Origin: Beijerinckiaceae bacterium
Lineage (GTDB): Bacteria; Pseudomonadota; Alphaproteobacteria; Rhizobiales; Beijerinckiaceae
Direction of reading: 5' to 3'
DNA length: 59,257 nt
Assembly (NCBI GenBank): GCA_947453155.1
Contig: CANGFE010000008.1
Span: 1-59,257 of the forward strand
Shown here piece by piece: positions 44,783 through 53,290 of the stretch. The number at the start of each line of letters is the position of its first letter. Position 1 is the first letter of the stretch. Position numbers and translations under genes: made by a program. The notes beneath the pieces were generated by a model that ran no database searches, was not told the origin of the DNA, and was given only the letters and a program-made list of their open reading frames with translations.

Positions 44783-45976
44783 ATGACGATGGCGGCACAG
44801 GCAGACAGCAGACAAGACGTTCAAGTGATCGGGCTCATCAGCTTCGCTCATTTGCTCAGCCATCTTTACATGCTCGCCTTACCGCCGCTGTTTCCGCAGC
44901 TACGCACCGATTTCAATGTCGGCTATGTCGAGCTGGGACTCATGATCACGGCCTATGCTGTGACAACAGGCTTGTTGCAAACGCCTGTTGGTTTTCTCGT
45001 CAACCGGATCGGCGGGCAACGCGTTCTGGCAGGCGGGCTCTTCCTCAACGCACTTTGTATTTCGCTGGCGGGACTTGCCACGGACTATTGGCAATTGGTT
45101 GCCCTCATGCTTCTGGCTGGCGCTGGATCAAGCGTCTTTCATCCGGCTGATTATTCCATCCTCAGCGCGCGCATTTCCACAACGCGTATTGGGCGCGCGC
45201 TTTCGGCTCATTCGCTAGCCGGCAATCTGGGCTTTCTGGCAGCCCCGCCCTTGATGGTTCTGCTTTCAGCTTTTCTGAGCTGGCGCACAGCTGCTATTCT
45301 TGTGGGCCTTGTGGGCATGGTCCTGGCGATCGCTATTTTCTTTTTGACAGCGCTTCTGTCGGGCGAAGGCAAAACGAAATCGAAACAGAAGGATTCATGG
45401 GGGCAGCTGCTCAGCTCACCGAAAATTCTGCTGCTCTTTGCTTTTTATGTGCTCTCGTCAGCCGCCAATTCCGGCATGGTTCATTTCTCCGTCGTCGCCT
45501 TTAAAGAAATTTACGGACTACCCGTGACCGTCACCGCCATGGCGCTGACGGCCTATCAAGGATTGCAAATGGCGGCTGTGCTGCCGGGTGGTTGGCTCGC
45601 GGACAAGATCGAAAACCACGAACTCATTCTCGCGCTTTGTTTTGGCCTGTCAGGCGTACTGGTTCTCACGGCAGGGATCGGCGGGCTGCCCTTCTGGATC
45701 GTGATTGCTCTGCTGGGAACGGCAGGTGCCATGCGCGGCCTCGTCAACGCCTCGCGCGACGTCTCGGTGCGCCATGCTGCCACTGATGGCGTGAGTGTGG
45801 GCACTTTGTTCGGCTTTGTGACGACAGGCTATAGCGGCGGGCAGATTATCGGCCCGGCGCTTTATGGCTGGCTCATGGATTTCGGGCATCCCGAGCTTGT
45901 CTTCTGGGGGTCGGCCGGGTTTTCGACCCTCGCCATCGCCACCATGATGGTCAACCGCGCAACACCGCGCGGCTGA
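44783..45976 (+). CDS. Major facilitator superfamily transporter
   Basis: This is a 397-residue inner-membrane protein with about 12 helices and the MFS loop pattern after helix 2 (NRIGGQRVLAGG). PADYSILSARIS near residue 120 and a central charged loop (GEGKTKSKQKDSWGQ) separate the two halves. The substrate cannot be told; organic-acid or drug/proton antiport are both possible. The start follows the aldo/keto reductase stop by one base, with GAGG in the end of that gene. The stop abuts the stop of the convergent crotonase gene with no intergenic base. Confidence 0.85.
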   Translation: MTMAAQADSRQDVQVIGLISFAHLLSHLYMLALPPLFPQLRTDFNVGYVELGLMITAYAVTTGLLQTPVGFLVNRIGGQRVLAGGLFLNALCISLAGLATDYWQLVALMLLAGAGSSVFHPADYSILSARISTTRIGRALSAHSLAGNLGFLAAPPLMVLLSAFLSWRTAAILVGLVGMVLAIAIFFLTALLSGEGKTKSKQKDSWGQLLSSPKILLLFAFYVLSSAANSGMVHFSVVAFKEIYGLPVTVTAMALTAYQGLQMAAVLPGGWLADKIENHELILALCFGLSGVLVLTAGIGGLPFWIVIALLGTAGAMRGLVNASRDVSVRHAATDGVSVGTLFGFVTTGYSGGQIIGPALYGWLMDFGHPELVFWGSAGFSTLAIATMMVNRATPRG

Positions 45977-46813
45977 TCAGAGCTTTGTCTCGCCACGCCC
46001 CTTGCCAAGTTCTTTGGCCTGCGGCGTTTGCATGTAGAAGTTCAAAAATTCATAGGCCAGCGACGCATCATGCGATTGGTTGAATTGCGCCATCGCCTGC
46101 TTGTTGAGAACGCGCTTGGTCATCGCCAGCGCATAGGCATTGCGCTTTAACAAGCGCTGCGCAATCTCATCCGTCTTGGCATCGAGCTCTGCTGCCGGGA
46201 CGGCGTAATTGACGACACCCATAGTCGCCAATTCCTTGGCGGTAAACGGACGTGCCAGCATCAGATATTCTTTGGCCATGGCGAGCGGCATTTTGAGTGG
46301 TGCGAACACTGTGCCGCCATCGCCTGTCACCATGCAATGGTCTGCTGAGCCGACCATTTGACCATCAATAACGAGGTCGCCTGCGCTCATATGGTGATCG
46401 GCAATGATCGCATCTTCACGCGCAATGATGAAATCGCAGGCCAGAACAAGATTGGCGCCAAAGCCAACCGCATGGCCATTCACTTTGGCGATCACCGGCT
46501 TTTCAATCGTGCACATGGCTTCGACGGCTTTTGTCACGCCGCTCATAATGTCCCAATCATTGCCCGGATTGCCGTGATGGCCATAAGACGAGGGCGGGAT
46601 GGTGAAGACATCTTCCTTGCCCGTGATGACGATCACGCGGATCTCGTCATCATTACGCAATTCTGTCAGAGCGCGGGCCACTTCACTCGCACGCTGCGCG
46701 CCACCGCGCTTTTCAGTGCGCATCAATTCGCGGATATGCTTTTCCATCCGCTTGAGTTCAATGGTTGCAACCTGGCCCTTGCGGACAATGTCGAGCAAAA
46801 CATAATCAGACAT
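45977..46813 (-). CDS. Enoyl-CoA hydratase/isomerase family (crotonase) protein
   Basis: The 278-residue cytoplasmic protein has the crotonase core: KPVIAKVNGHAVGFGANLVLACDFIIA forms part of the oxyanion hole and CoA pocket in several short blocks, and FTAKELATMGVVN follows. The first oxyanion segment is unusual (VFTIPPSSYGHHG instead of an FSAGADL-type loop), so the reaction may differ from simple hydration. It shares a transcription unit with the TctC-like gene nine bases upstream, suggesting it acts on the CoA ester of the imported acid (inference). GAGGA precedes the ATG. Confidence 0.85.
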   Translation of the reverse strand: MSDYVLLDIVRKGQVATIELKRMEKHIRELMRTEKRGGAQRASEVARALTELRNDDEIRVIVITGKEDVFTIPPSSYGHHGNPGNDWDIMSGVTKAVEAMCTIEKPVIAKVNGHAVGFGANLVLACDFIIAREDAIIADHHMSAGDLVIDGQMVGSADHCMVTGDGGTVFAPLKMPLAMAKEYLMLARPFTAKELATMGVVNYAVPAAELDAKTDEIAQRLLKRNAYALAMTKRVLNKQAMAQFNQSHDASLAYEFLNFYMQTPQAKELGKGRGETKL

Positions 46814-46822
46814 TTCTTATCC

Positions 46823-47860
46823 TCACTTGTCGGCAAGCAGCTTGGCAAAACGCTGGCGAATAGGCTCTGGCGTTTTGGCCGCTTTTTCCAAAAGCCCTTG
46901 GACGTAAGCGCCATCGACCGGGCTCGTCATAATGCCGGCTTTCAGCATTTCTGAGCGGAAGGTTTCATCCATCGCCATATCCATGAAAGCCTTACGCAAG
47001 ATCGCTGCACGATCGGCAGGGATTTCTGGTGGCGCCACCACCGGCAACGCCATGAAGAAAGGCAGTTCTGCGAAATCGAGCAAGGCAAAATCATCGCCCT
47101 GTTTCACCAATTCGCGCGCAATCGGCACATTCGGATAATCAGGCAAACGCGTCGTGCGGCCGAAAGCAATCAGGGGTTTCAGCTTTTTTTCCGCCCACAG
47201 CTGCGGACGACCCACCATGATCGCGCTGATGTCGACAATCTGCCCGTCGACTTCGCCGCGTTCCATCGCCAGCCAGATTTCATTGGCGCCCGGAAAACCG
47301 CGCACAACATCGACATTCATGCCGACCATATCTTTGCCAATCAGCGCGAACGTAATGTTGGTCGAGCCGCCTCGTGTGCCGCCCAAAATCGCGGGCTTCG
47401 ACAATTTGGCGAGTTCCGCCATATTGCTCGCGGGAAAATTCTCGTTCACCACCATCAGATAGGCATCGTCCTTGTAGGACGAGAGCGAGCCGAGCCAGGT
47501 CAGTTTCAGCGGATCGAAATTGGCATTGGGGTCATTCAGAAATGCCAATTGCGGCAGAGCGCGGCTCATCACAACGATGGAGAGCCCATCGCGATCAAGC
47601 GTATGGGCCAGCTTATTGGCAATGGCGAGACCGCCAGCGCCGGGCTGGTTCTGCACGACAATGCTGGGGCGCCCCGGAATAAAGCGCGCCAGATGGCGGG
47701 CAATGGTGCGACCCGCCGTGTCGTAATAGCCGCCTGTCGAGGAGCCGACGATAATGTTGAGCGTCTTGCCCGCATAAAACTGGTTTTGCGCTTGCGCCTC
47801 GGCCAGACCCATGGCGGGTGCTGCGGCGAGTGAGGCCAAAGCCTCCCGTCGTGAGAGCAT
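46823..47860 (-). CDS. TctC-like periplasmic binding protein 3, atypical subfamily
   Basis: The 345-residue secreted protein begins MLSRREALASLAAAPAMG, a twin-arginine-like signal. The first loop STGGYYDTAGRTIARHLAR and IPGRPSIVVQNQPGAGG place it in the same subfamily as the proteins at 27971 and 49291. GGGAGGA five bases before the ATG at 47860 fixes the start; an ATG at 47980 would add 40 non-signal residues. It is first in a unit with the crotonase gene and divergent from the amidohydrolase gene. No permease partner is present. Confidence 0.85.
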   Translation of the reverse strand: MLSRREALASLAAAPAMGLAEAQAQNQFYAGKTLNIIVGSSTGGYYDTAGRTIARHLARFIPGRPSIVVQNQPGAGGLAIANKLAHTLDRDGLSIVVMSRALPQLAFLNDPNANFDPLKLTWLGSLSSYKDDAYLMVVNENFPASNMAELAKLSKPAILGGTRGGSTNITFALIGKDMVGMNVDVVRGFPGANEIWLAMERGEVDGQIVDISAIMVGRPQLWAEKKLKPLIAFGRTTRLPDYPNVPIARELVKQGDDFALLDFAELPFFMALPVVAPPEIPADRAAILRKAFMDMAMDETFRSEMLKAGIMTSPVDGAYVQGLLEKAAKTPEPIRQRFAKLLADK

Positions 47861-48026
47861 ATCTTCCTCCCTAGTGGCGAGCGTCTGTCGCGCTCTGTTT
47901 CTGCCGGCAATGATAGCCCGATTGTAGGGGCCTGCAATGCCCTTGCCTCGGTCTCGGGCCGGTTCTAGGCTTACCGTCAAGCGCCGAAGACAGGCGCGGG
48001 GCCAAAAGGCCCCTAGGGAGGACTAG

Positions 48027-49268
48027 ATGGACCTGATCGCTGACCGCGGCCGCCGCGTCACTGTGGACGAACTCAACACAAGCAAATTGCTGGCGCACGC
48101 CGCTGAACAGGCCCGTGATCGAAAATATGATGAGATGATGATCGTCGATTGCGACGCGCATCATTATGAAAACGAGAATTTCGGCGACATCTTCCCCTTC
48201 ATGGAAAATGACGTGCTGAAGCAGCTCACCATGGGTGGGCGCCTCAAGAATGGCGTGCAGGCTTTGTTGCCGACACAGATCGGCTATCAGGACATGGGCG
48301 GGCGCGTCACGCGCTATCCGCTACGTTCAACCGAGAAGACAGAGCCAGGCCGCTTGCGCGACGTGCAGCTGGGCGAGCGCTGGATGGACGCGATGGGCGT
48401 CGATTATTCCTGCCTCTTCCCGACAGGCATGCTGAACGTCGGCCTGCATCCGCAGAAGGAAATGGAAGTCGAACTCTGCTGGGCCTACAATCGTTGGCTC
48501 ACCGAAGTCGTGCTGCCGGAAAATCACGGCCGCTTCTATACGCAGCTCGCTCTGCCGCTGTCAGATCCGGAAGCCTCATTGCGTCAGGTCGAAACGTTCG
48601 GTGGCCGCAAGGGCGTCACTGGATTCATGGTGACCACCGTGCGCACATTGCCGGTGCATGACAATGCGCTGATGAAAGTCTATCGCGCGATTGAAGAGCG
48701 CGGCCTGTCGCTTGCTTTTCATTCCGGTCCCAACTGGGGCGAGCCCGTGTTTCAGGGCCTGAACCGATTCATCAGCGTGCATGCGCTCGGCTTCTCTTTC
48801 TACAACATCCTTCACTGCACCAATTGGGTCATCAATGGGATGGGCGAACGCTTCCCAAAGCTGCCCGTGATCTGGATCGAATCGGGTCTCGCATGGATCC
48901 CATTCCTGATGCAGCGCCTCGACCATGAATATATGATGCGCCCGTCAGAAGCCCCGCTTCTGAAGAAGAAGCCTTCGGACTATATGCGCGACATGTTCTA
49001 TTCGACGCAGCCGATGGAAATACAGGACATGGAAGCGTTGGAAACAACCTTCCGCATGATGAATGCCGAAACGCAGCTCATGTATGCGTCTGACTATCCG
49101 CATTGGGATTTCGACTTGCCGAGCACGATCTATGATCTGCCCTTCCTGTCGGAAAAGGCCAAACACAATATTCTGGGCGGCACAGCGGCACGACTGTTCA
49201 AGCTTCCCCCACGCAATGAGAAGCAAAAAGAAAACCTCATTAAATATGGCAATTACACCGCAGGCTGA
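48027..49268 (+). CDS. Amidohydrolase-2 family metal-dependent hydrolase or decarboxylase
   Basis: The 413-residue soluble protein has the metal-binding start VDCDAHHYE (Asp43, His45), a later LAFHSG, HALGFSF and the C-terminal YASDYPHWDFD with the metal-binding aspartate. The amidohydrolase-2 family includes aromatic-acid decarboxylases (for example ACMSD and gamma-resorcylate decarboxylase) and lactonases. The exact reaction is not evident. AGGGAGGA precedes the ATG. A TctC-like gene follows after 22 bases, so uptake of a substrate and its hydrolysis or decarboxylation are probably linked. Confidence 0.85.
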   Translation: MDLIADRGRRVTVDELNTSKLLAHAAEQARDRKYDEMMIVDCDAHHYENENFGDIFPFMENDVLKQLTMGGRLKNGVQALLPTQIGYQDMGGRVTRYPLRSTEKTEPGRLRDVQLGERWMDAMGVDYSCLFPTGMLNVGLHPQKEMEVELCWAYNRWLTEVVLPENHGRFYTQLALPLSDPEASLRQVETFGGRKGVTGFMVTTVRTLPVHDNALMKVYRAIEERGLSLAFHSGPNWGEPVFQGLNRFISVHALGFSFYNILHCTNWVINGMGERFPKLPVIWIESGLAWIPFLMQRLDHEYMMRPSEAPLLKKKPSDYMRDMFYSTQPMEIQDMEALETTFRMMNAETQLMYASDYPHWDFDLPSTIYDLPFLSEKAKHNILGGTAARLFKLPPRNEKQKENLIKYGNYTAG

Positions 49269-49290
49269 TTGATCTCTGGGGAGAATATTC

Positions 49291-50301
49291 ATGCGCCTTG
49301 CAGCTGTCTGCATCATAGCCGCCGCATCCATATCGGCTGCGCATGCACAAAGCCCCGAGGCTTTCTACAAGGGCAAGACCATCGACATGATGATCGGCTC
49401 GGAAGCGGGCTCGGGCTATGATGCCTATGCGCGCCTTGTTGCCAATCACATGGGAAAACATATTCCTGGGCGGCCCAATATTGTCGTCAAACAAATGGTC
49501 GGTGCAGGCGGCATTGTCGCCACCAATTATCTCGCCAAGATTGCGAATAAAGATGGCAGCGTGATTGGGCAGGTGCAAAACACCGTGCCTTTCCAGCCTT
49601 TGGTCACACCGGGTGGCGAGCAATTTGATGCGACAAAACTTGGCTATATCGGCTCAGCCAATAGTGAAGTCGCGCTGGCTTTCACGTGGCATTCATCAGC
49701 AACGAAGACGCTTTCCGATTTGCAAAAGCGCGAGACAATCATGGCGGGTGTGATCGGCTCCATCAGCGCCAATTATGCTTATGCGATGAGTGATCTGGCG
49801 GGCGCCAAAATCCGCCTCATCACCGGTTATGCGGGTGCTGGACAATCCATGCTGGCTTTAGAGCGTGGCGAGATTGAAGGCTATCCGGCGCTGTTCTGGT
49901 CTACATTCAAAACGACCAAGCCGGATTGGATTGCGCAGAAGAAGGTCAATTTTCTCGTGCAGCTGGCACTCAAAAAACATCCTGAATTGCCAGATGTGCC
50001 TCTGATCTTTGATTATCTGAAAACAGATGATGATCGCGCTGCTGCTGAATTGCTGCTCGCGCCGCAATTGGCCGGACGCCCCTTCATCACCCCGCCAGAT
50101 ATTCCCAAAGAGCGACTGGCTGCTTTGCGCGCCGCCTTTAATACAATGATGGCAGATGCTGATTTCAAAGCCGATGCGGGCAAGCGCAATATGGAAGTGC
50201 AGCTGGTCACAGGCGAAGAAATTGCCGGCGTGGTGGCGCGCGCTTATGCCACCAAGCCGGAGATTGTCGCCAAAGTTCGTCGCATGAGCGAGCCGCGCTG
50301 A
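49291..50301 (+). CDS. TctC-like periplasmic binding protein 4, atypical subfamily
   Basis: The 336-residue protein has a short signal peptide ending near ISAAHAQS. EAGSGYDAYARLVANHMGK and IPGRPNIVVKQMVGAGG repeat the pattern of the two other atypical TctC proteins in this window. The ligand is unknown. TGGGGAGA stands before the ATG. It follows the amidohydrolase gene by 22 bases and ends directly against the convergent glutamate-synthase-like gene (50301/50302). Confidence 0.85.
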   Translation: MRLAAVCIIAAASISAAHAQSPEAFYKGKTIDMMIGSEAGSGYDAYARLVANHMGKHIPGRPNIVVKQMVGAGGIVATNYLAKIANKDGSVIGQVQNTVPFQPLVTPGGEQFDATKLGYIGSANSEVALAFTWHSSATKTLSDLQKRETIMAGVIGSISANYAYAMSDLAGAKIRLITGYAGAGQSMLALERGEIEGYPALFWSTFKTTKPDWIAQKKVNFLVQLALKKHPELPDVPLIFDYLKTDDDRAAAELLLAPQLAGRPFITPPDIPKERLAALRAAFNTMMADADFKADAGKRNMEVQLVTGEEIAGVVARAYATKPEIVAKVRRMSEPR

Positions 50302-51942
50302 TCAAATCGCGCGCGGCGCAAAGCTCTCCTCATCGGCCATGTCCCAAGCATGGGCAAAGCGGGTGTCTTTCGTGCCCGTGAGCAATTCACCCTTGCGCAA
50401 ATTGGGATAGAGATCGGCGAATGTAACCACTTCGCTGGGCGAAATGCGGCGCGAGATGAATTGCGCTTTGAAGCCCCCTGGATGATCAAGGCCGGCAGCC
50501 GCCGTTAATTCCGCCAAAGCCTCCAGCGTTGCATGATGGAAATTGGCGACGCGTTGCGCCTTATCGGGCACGACCAAGGCGCGCTGACGGAAGGGATCTT
50601 GCGTCGCAACACCTGTCGGGCATTTATCCGTATGGCAAGATTGCGATTGAATACAGCCAATCGCAAACATGAAGCCGCGCGCCGAATTGCACCAATCAGC
50701 CCCCAAAGCAAAAGCACGCGCAATATCGAAAGCCGTCGCGATTTTGCCACTGGCGCCAATGCGTATGCGCTCGCGTGCACCAATGCCGATCAAAGCATTG
50801 TGGACGAAAGAAAGCCCTTCGCGCAGAGGCTTGCCCAAATGGTCGAGAAATTCGAGCGGGGCCGCCCCCGTGCCCCCTTCCGCGCCATCCACCACAATGA
50901 AATCAGGATAAATGCCCGTTTTCACCATGGCTTTGCAGACAGCCAAAAACTCCCATTCGTGACCAACACAAAGTTTGAAACCGGTTGGCTTGCCACCGGA
51001 AAGACGGCGCAGCTCACCGATGAATTGCATCATTTCAATGGGTGTCGAGAAGGCCGGATGTTTGGAGGGCGAAATGCAATCCTGTCCCACAGGCACGCCA
51101 CGCGTCTGCGCGATTTCCTGCGTGACTTTGGCGCCCGGCAAAACGCCGCCATGACCGGGTTTGGCGCCTTGCGACAATTTGAGCTCGATCATTTTGATCT
51201 GCTCATTGACGGCTGTTTCAGCAAAACGCTCCGGCGAAAATGTGCCATCAGCATTGCGCGCACCAAAATAACCAGAACCCAATTCCCAAATAATGTCACC
51301 GCCACCCGAGCGATGATAGGGGCTGAAGCCACCCTCGCCCGTATCATGTGCAAAGCCACCCTTGCGGGCGCCTTCATTCAAAGCGCGGATCGCATTGGGG
51401 CTCAAAGCGCCAAAGCTCATGGCTGAAATATTGAAAACCGATGCCGCATAAGGATGCGCGCAATCAGGCCCGCCAACGCGCACGCGAAAATCAGATGGGG
51501 CCAAAGGTTTTGGCGCCAACGAATGGTTCATCCATTCAAAGCCATCGGCATAGACATCATAGGTCGTGCCAAAGGGGCGCTTATCCAATTGCATCTTGGC
51601 GCGCTGGTAAATAATCGCGCGCTTGTCACGGCCAAACGGCATGCCGTGCTTTTCATCCTCGAAAAAATATTGTCGCATCTCGGGGCGGATGGCTTCGAGC
51701 AAAAAGCGCAAATGCGCGGCGATGGGATAATTGCGCAGCACGGCATGGCGCGTCTGAAACAAATCATGCAGGCCAAGGAGTGTAAAACCAGCGCCCAGCA
51801 AAAAAATCGCCAGAGCCCAAATGGTTTGGCTGCCAGAGGCAATCAACCAGAACCCGCCCAGGGCCAGAACCACCGCCAGAGTGAAAGGAATAAAACGGGG
51901 CGCGAGGATCAATCGCCAAGACATGAACTTTTTCTCCGACAT
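50302..51942 (-). CDS. FMN-binding glutamate synthase family protein, membrane-anchored
   Basis: The 546-residue protein has two N-terminal membrane helices (FIPFTLAVVLALGGFWLIA and the next segment) and then the glutamate-synthase FMN/2-oxoglutarate barrel: FNISAMSFGALS, GEGGFSPYHRSGGGD and DGAEGGTGAAP. The iron-sulfur motif CIQSQSCHTDKC has the Cys-x5-Cys-x4-Cys spacing of the [3Fe-4S] cluster. There is no glutaminase domain, so it cannot be a complete glutamate synthase; physiological role unknown. I keep the ATG at 51942, but the ATG at 51924 has GGAG nine bases upstream and may be the true start. Confidence 0.87.
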   Translation of the reverse strand: MSEKKFMSWRLILAPRFIPFTLAVVLALGGFWLIASGSQTIWALAIFLLGAGFTLLGLHDLFQTRHAVLRNYPIAAHLRFLLEAIRPEMRQYFFEDEKHGMPFGRDKRAIIYQRAKMQLDKRPFGTTYDVYADGFEWMNHSLAPKPLAPSDFRVRVGGPDCAHPYAASVFNISAMSFGALSPNAIRALNEGARKGGFAHDTGEGGFSPYHRSGGGDIIWELGSGYFGARNADGTFSPERFAETAVNEQIKMIELKLSQGAKPGHGGVLPGAKVTQEIAQTRGVPVGQDCISPSKHPAFSTPIEMMQFIGELRRLSGGKPTGFKLCVGHEWEFLAVCKAMVKTGIYPDFIVVDGAEGGTGAAPLEFLDHLGKPLREGLSFVHNALIGIGARERIRIGASGKIATAFDIARAFALGADWCNSARGFMFAIGCIQSQSCHTDKCPTGVATQDPFRQRALVVPDKAQRVANFHHATLEALAELTAAAGLDHPGGFKAQFISRRISPSEVVTFADLYPNLRKGELLTGTKDTRFAHAWDMADEESFAPRAI

Positions 51943-51992
51943 GCAGCTGAACGGGTTTCAGCAAGCTAAGCCTCTGGCGGAGCTTACGTCTA

Positions 51993-52235
51993 CTAGACGT
52001 TTTCATCCTTCAGAATGCGCTTGATCAGGCCAACCAGCTTTTTCCGGTCCTGCTCGGCAAAGATCTGATCGGCGCTTTTCTTAGCCCCAACCTGATGTGC
52101 CAAGGTAACAGCCACAGGTGACAAGTGCATAATGGTGGCTGGCGGGGTGACGCGCGGATGGACATGGTTTGTCTGCGCCACGGGCAAGACCGGGGTCACA
52201 ATATGCTCAGTTCCGATCGGCTTCACATCTGACAT
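51993..52235 (-). CDS. Hypothetical protein, 80 residues
   Basis: I do not recognise this protein. MSDVKPIGTEHIVTPVLPV opens a Pro-, Val- and His-rich first half, and the C-terminus (AEQDRKKLVGLIKRILKDE) is a likely charged amphipathic helix. No signal peptide or membrane segment is seen. GGAG stands about 10 bases before the ATG at 52235. It is first in a run of small genes and divergent from the gene at 52409. Confidence 0.5.
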   Translation of the reverse strand: MSDVKPIGTEHIVTPVLPVAQTNHVHPRVTPPATIMHLSPVAVTLAHQVGAKKSADQIFAEQDRKKLVGLIKRILKDENV

Positions 52236-52408
52236 GGCCCACACTCCAGAGAGCTGCCTTTAAAAAACGGCGCCAAAGGCGGTTTTTCAAATCCCCCTGA
52301 TCCTGCCCTGCCGCAGGGTCAAAATGATGCCAGACCAATTGACTAGACATCCATTGGGGCCCCTCGCGCGTATTCCTGTCACGAGTCCTCCTCTGCGCGA
52401 GCCGATCC

Positions 52409-52603
52409 ATGCATAGCCTGATCCAACGCGCCCTCAGCGTCCCTAAGAAACCGCCGGCCAAGGCCGAGTTTTCCGCGAAAGACGCCTATGAGCTCGCCCG
52501 CAGCCATCTCGAGCGTGGAAGACAGGAAGATTATCTCGTCTGGACGATGATTGCTGAATTTCTCGAAGCCGTCGAAAAGCAGGCCTTGCGTCAGCTGAAT
52601 TGA
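52409..52603 (+). CDS. Small protein (64 residues), paralogue of the protein at 52908
   Basis: Function unknown. After a Pro/Lys-rich start, the helical part AYELARSHLERGRQEDY plus LVWTMIAEFLEAVE aligns without gaps to the 52908 gene product: 14 of 31 positions are identical (motif A..LA..H...G..E..LVW...A.FL.A.E). The repeated family in one locus argues that both are real genes. No clear ribosome binding site is seen. It is probably a cytoplasmic helical protein. Confidence 0.62.
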   Translation: MHSLIQRALSVPKKPPAKAEFSAKDAYELARSHLERGRQEDYLVWTMIAEFLEAVEKQALRQLN

Positions 52604-52630
52604 TGCAGGGCTCTCTAAAGGCGTAACGCC

Positions 52631-52753
52631 TCACGGCCTGATCAAATTCCAAAACTCATAAATATTGAGACCGCGCGGGCTACCCTGCCATTCGCTCAAA
52701 ATGATCAGAGCCACCAACAAAGCCGCATAAAGAATGAACTGATTGCGGGTCAT
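52631..52753 (-). CDS. 40-residue single-span membrane microprotein
   Basis: The frame reads MTRNQFILYAALLVALIILS then a short polar tail ending EFWNLIRP. It has one hydrophobic helix of about 16 residues preceded by a positive N-terminus, so N-in membrane insertion is likely. AGGCGAG lies about eight bases before the ATG. It sits between two small paralogue genes. There is no other gene on either strand here, and the aromatic-rich tail looks selected. Real but unproven. Confidence 0.5.
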   Translation of the reverse strand: MTRNQFILYAALLVALIILSEWQGSPRGLNIYEFWNLIRP

Positions 52754-52907
52754 AAATAGTCTCGCCTATTCTTTGCTGCGCCTGCGAGGCAAATGCTGCA
52801 TCTGCGCTCTACTTATATTTCTCAACTATTGCGTGCATCTGGGGAGATCCAAAGCTGAAAACTGACGTAAGCGATGTGGGCGCATCTCTCACTCTGTGAG
52901 GAAGCAT

Positions 52908-53114
52908 ATGCAGCATATCGAGACTTTTTCTGAGCCGGACATGCTGCTTCATCTGCATGATGACATGATTGTCGATCATCGCGCGGCCGCAACCCTCGCA
53001 CTTCAACATCATTGCAATGGCGATCTCGAACGAGCTCTCGTCTGGGAGCGATTGGCGATCTTTTTGCGCGCCAGCGAGGCTTATATTTTCGATGATAATG
53101 CTGGCATAAATTAG
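52908..53114 (+). CDS. Small protein (68 residues), paralogue of the protein at 52409
   Basis: Function unknown. The core AATLALQHHCNGDLERALVW continues ERLAIFLRASE and aligns gap-free with the 52409 product. The His-rich N-terminal part (MQHIETFSEPDMLLHLHDDM) is specific to this copy and might bind metal (inference). GAGGAAG lies about five bases before the ATG at 52908, a better start than the GTG at 52896. Confidence 0.65.
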   Translation: MQHIETFSEPDMLLHLHDDMIVDHRAAATLALQHHCNGDLERALVWERLAIFLRASEAYIFDDNAGIN

Positions 53115-53242
53115 CATCATGAATCTGTAGTTTCGTCACTCAAGATCCTGAAAATGAGGCGGCTTTGGGCGTCATCACGCAAAAAGTGAACGCCTTTGTG
53201 GTCTATTGGCCGTTTCTTAGCCGATCCAATCCCCTAGACTGA

Positions 53243-53281
53243 CCCCAATGGTTGAAGAACAAAAGCCAACCATTTTTGGGG
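53243..53281 (+). promoter_or_regulatory. Leader hairpin covering the ribosome binding site of the 53291 gene
   Basis: CCCCAATGGTTG (53243-53254) pairs with CAACCAT (53267-53273) and, past three unpaired T, with TGGGG (53277-53281). The GGGGAGG ribosome binding site at 53278-53284 is therefore partly inside the stem. The inner stem followed by TTTTT also looks like an intrinsic terminator. Either attenuation or translation control is possible. Confidence 0.45.
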
Positions 53282-53290
53282 AGGTCTAAA

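Noticed and set aside
50533-51426. A 297-codon plus-strand frame opposite the glutamate-synthase-like gene
   Set aside because: Antisense to conserved FMN and iron-sulfur motifs; no plausible product.
52245-52408. Terminator-like hairpin near 52261-52290 (A-run, GCC-AAA-GGC, T-run)
   Set aside because: It lies between two divergent gene starts, so there is no transcript for it to end; the stem is interrupted.
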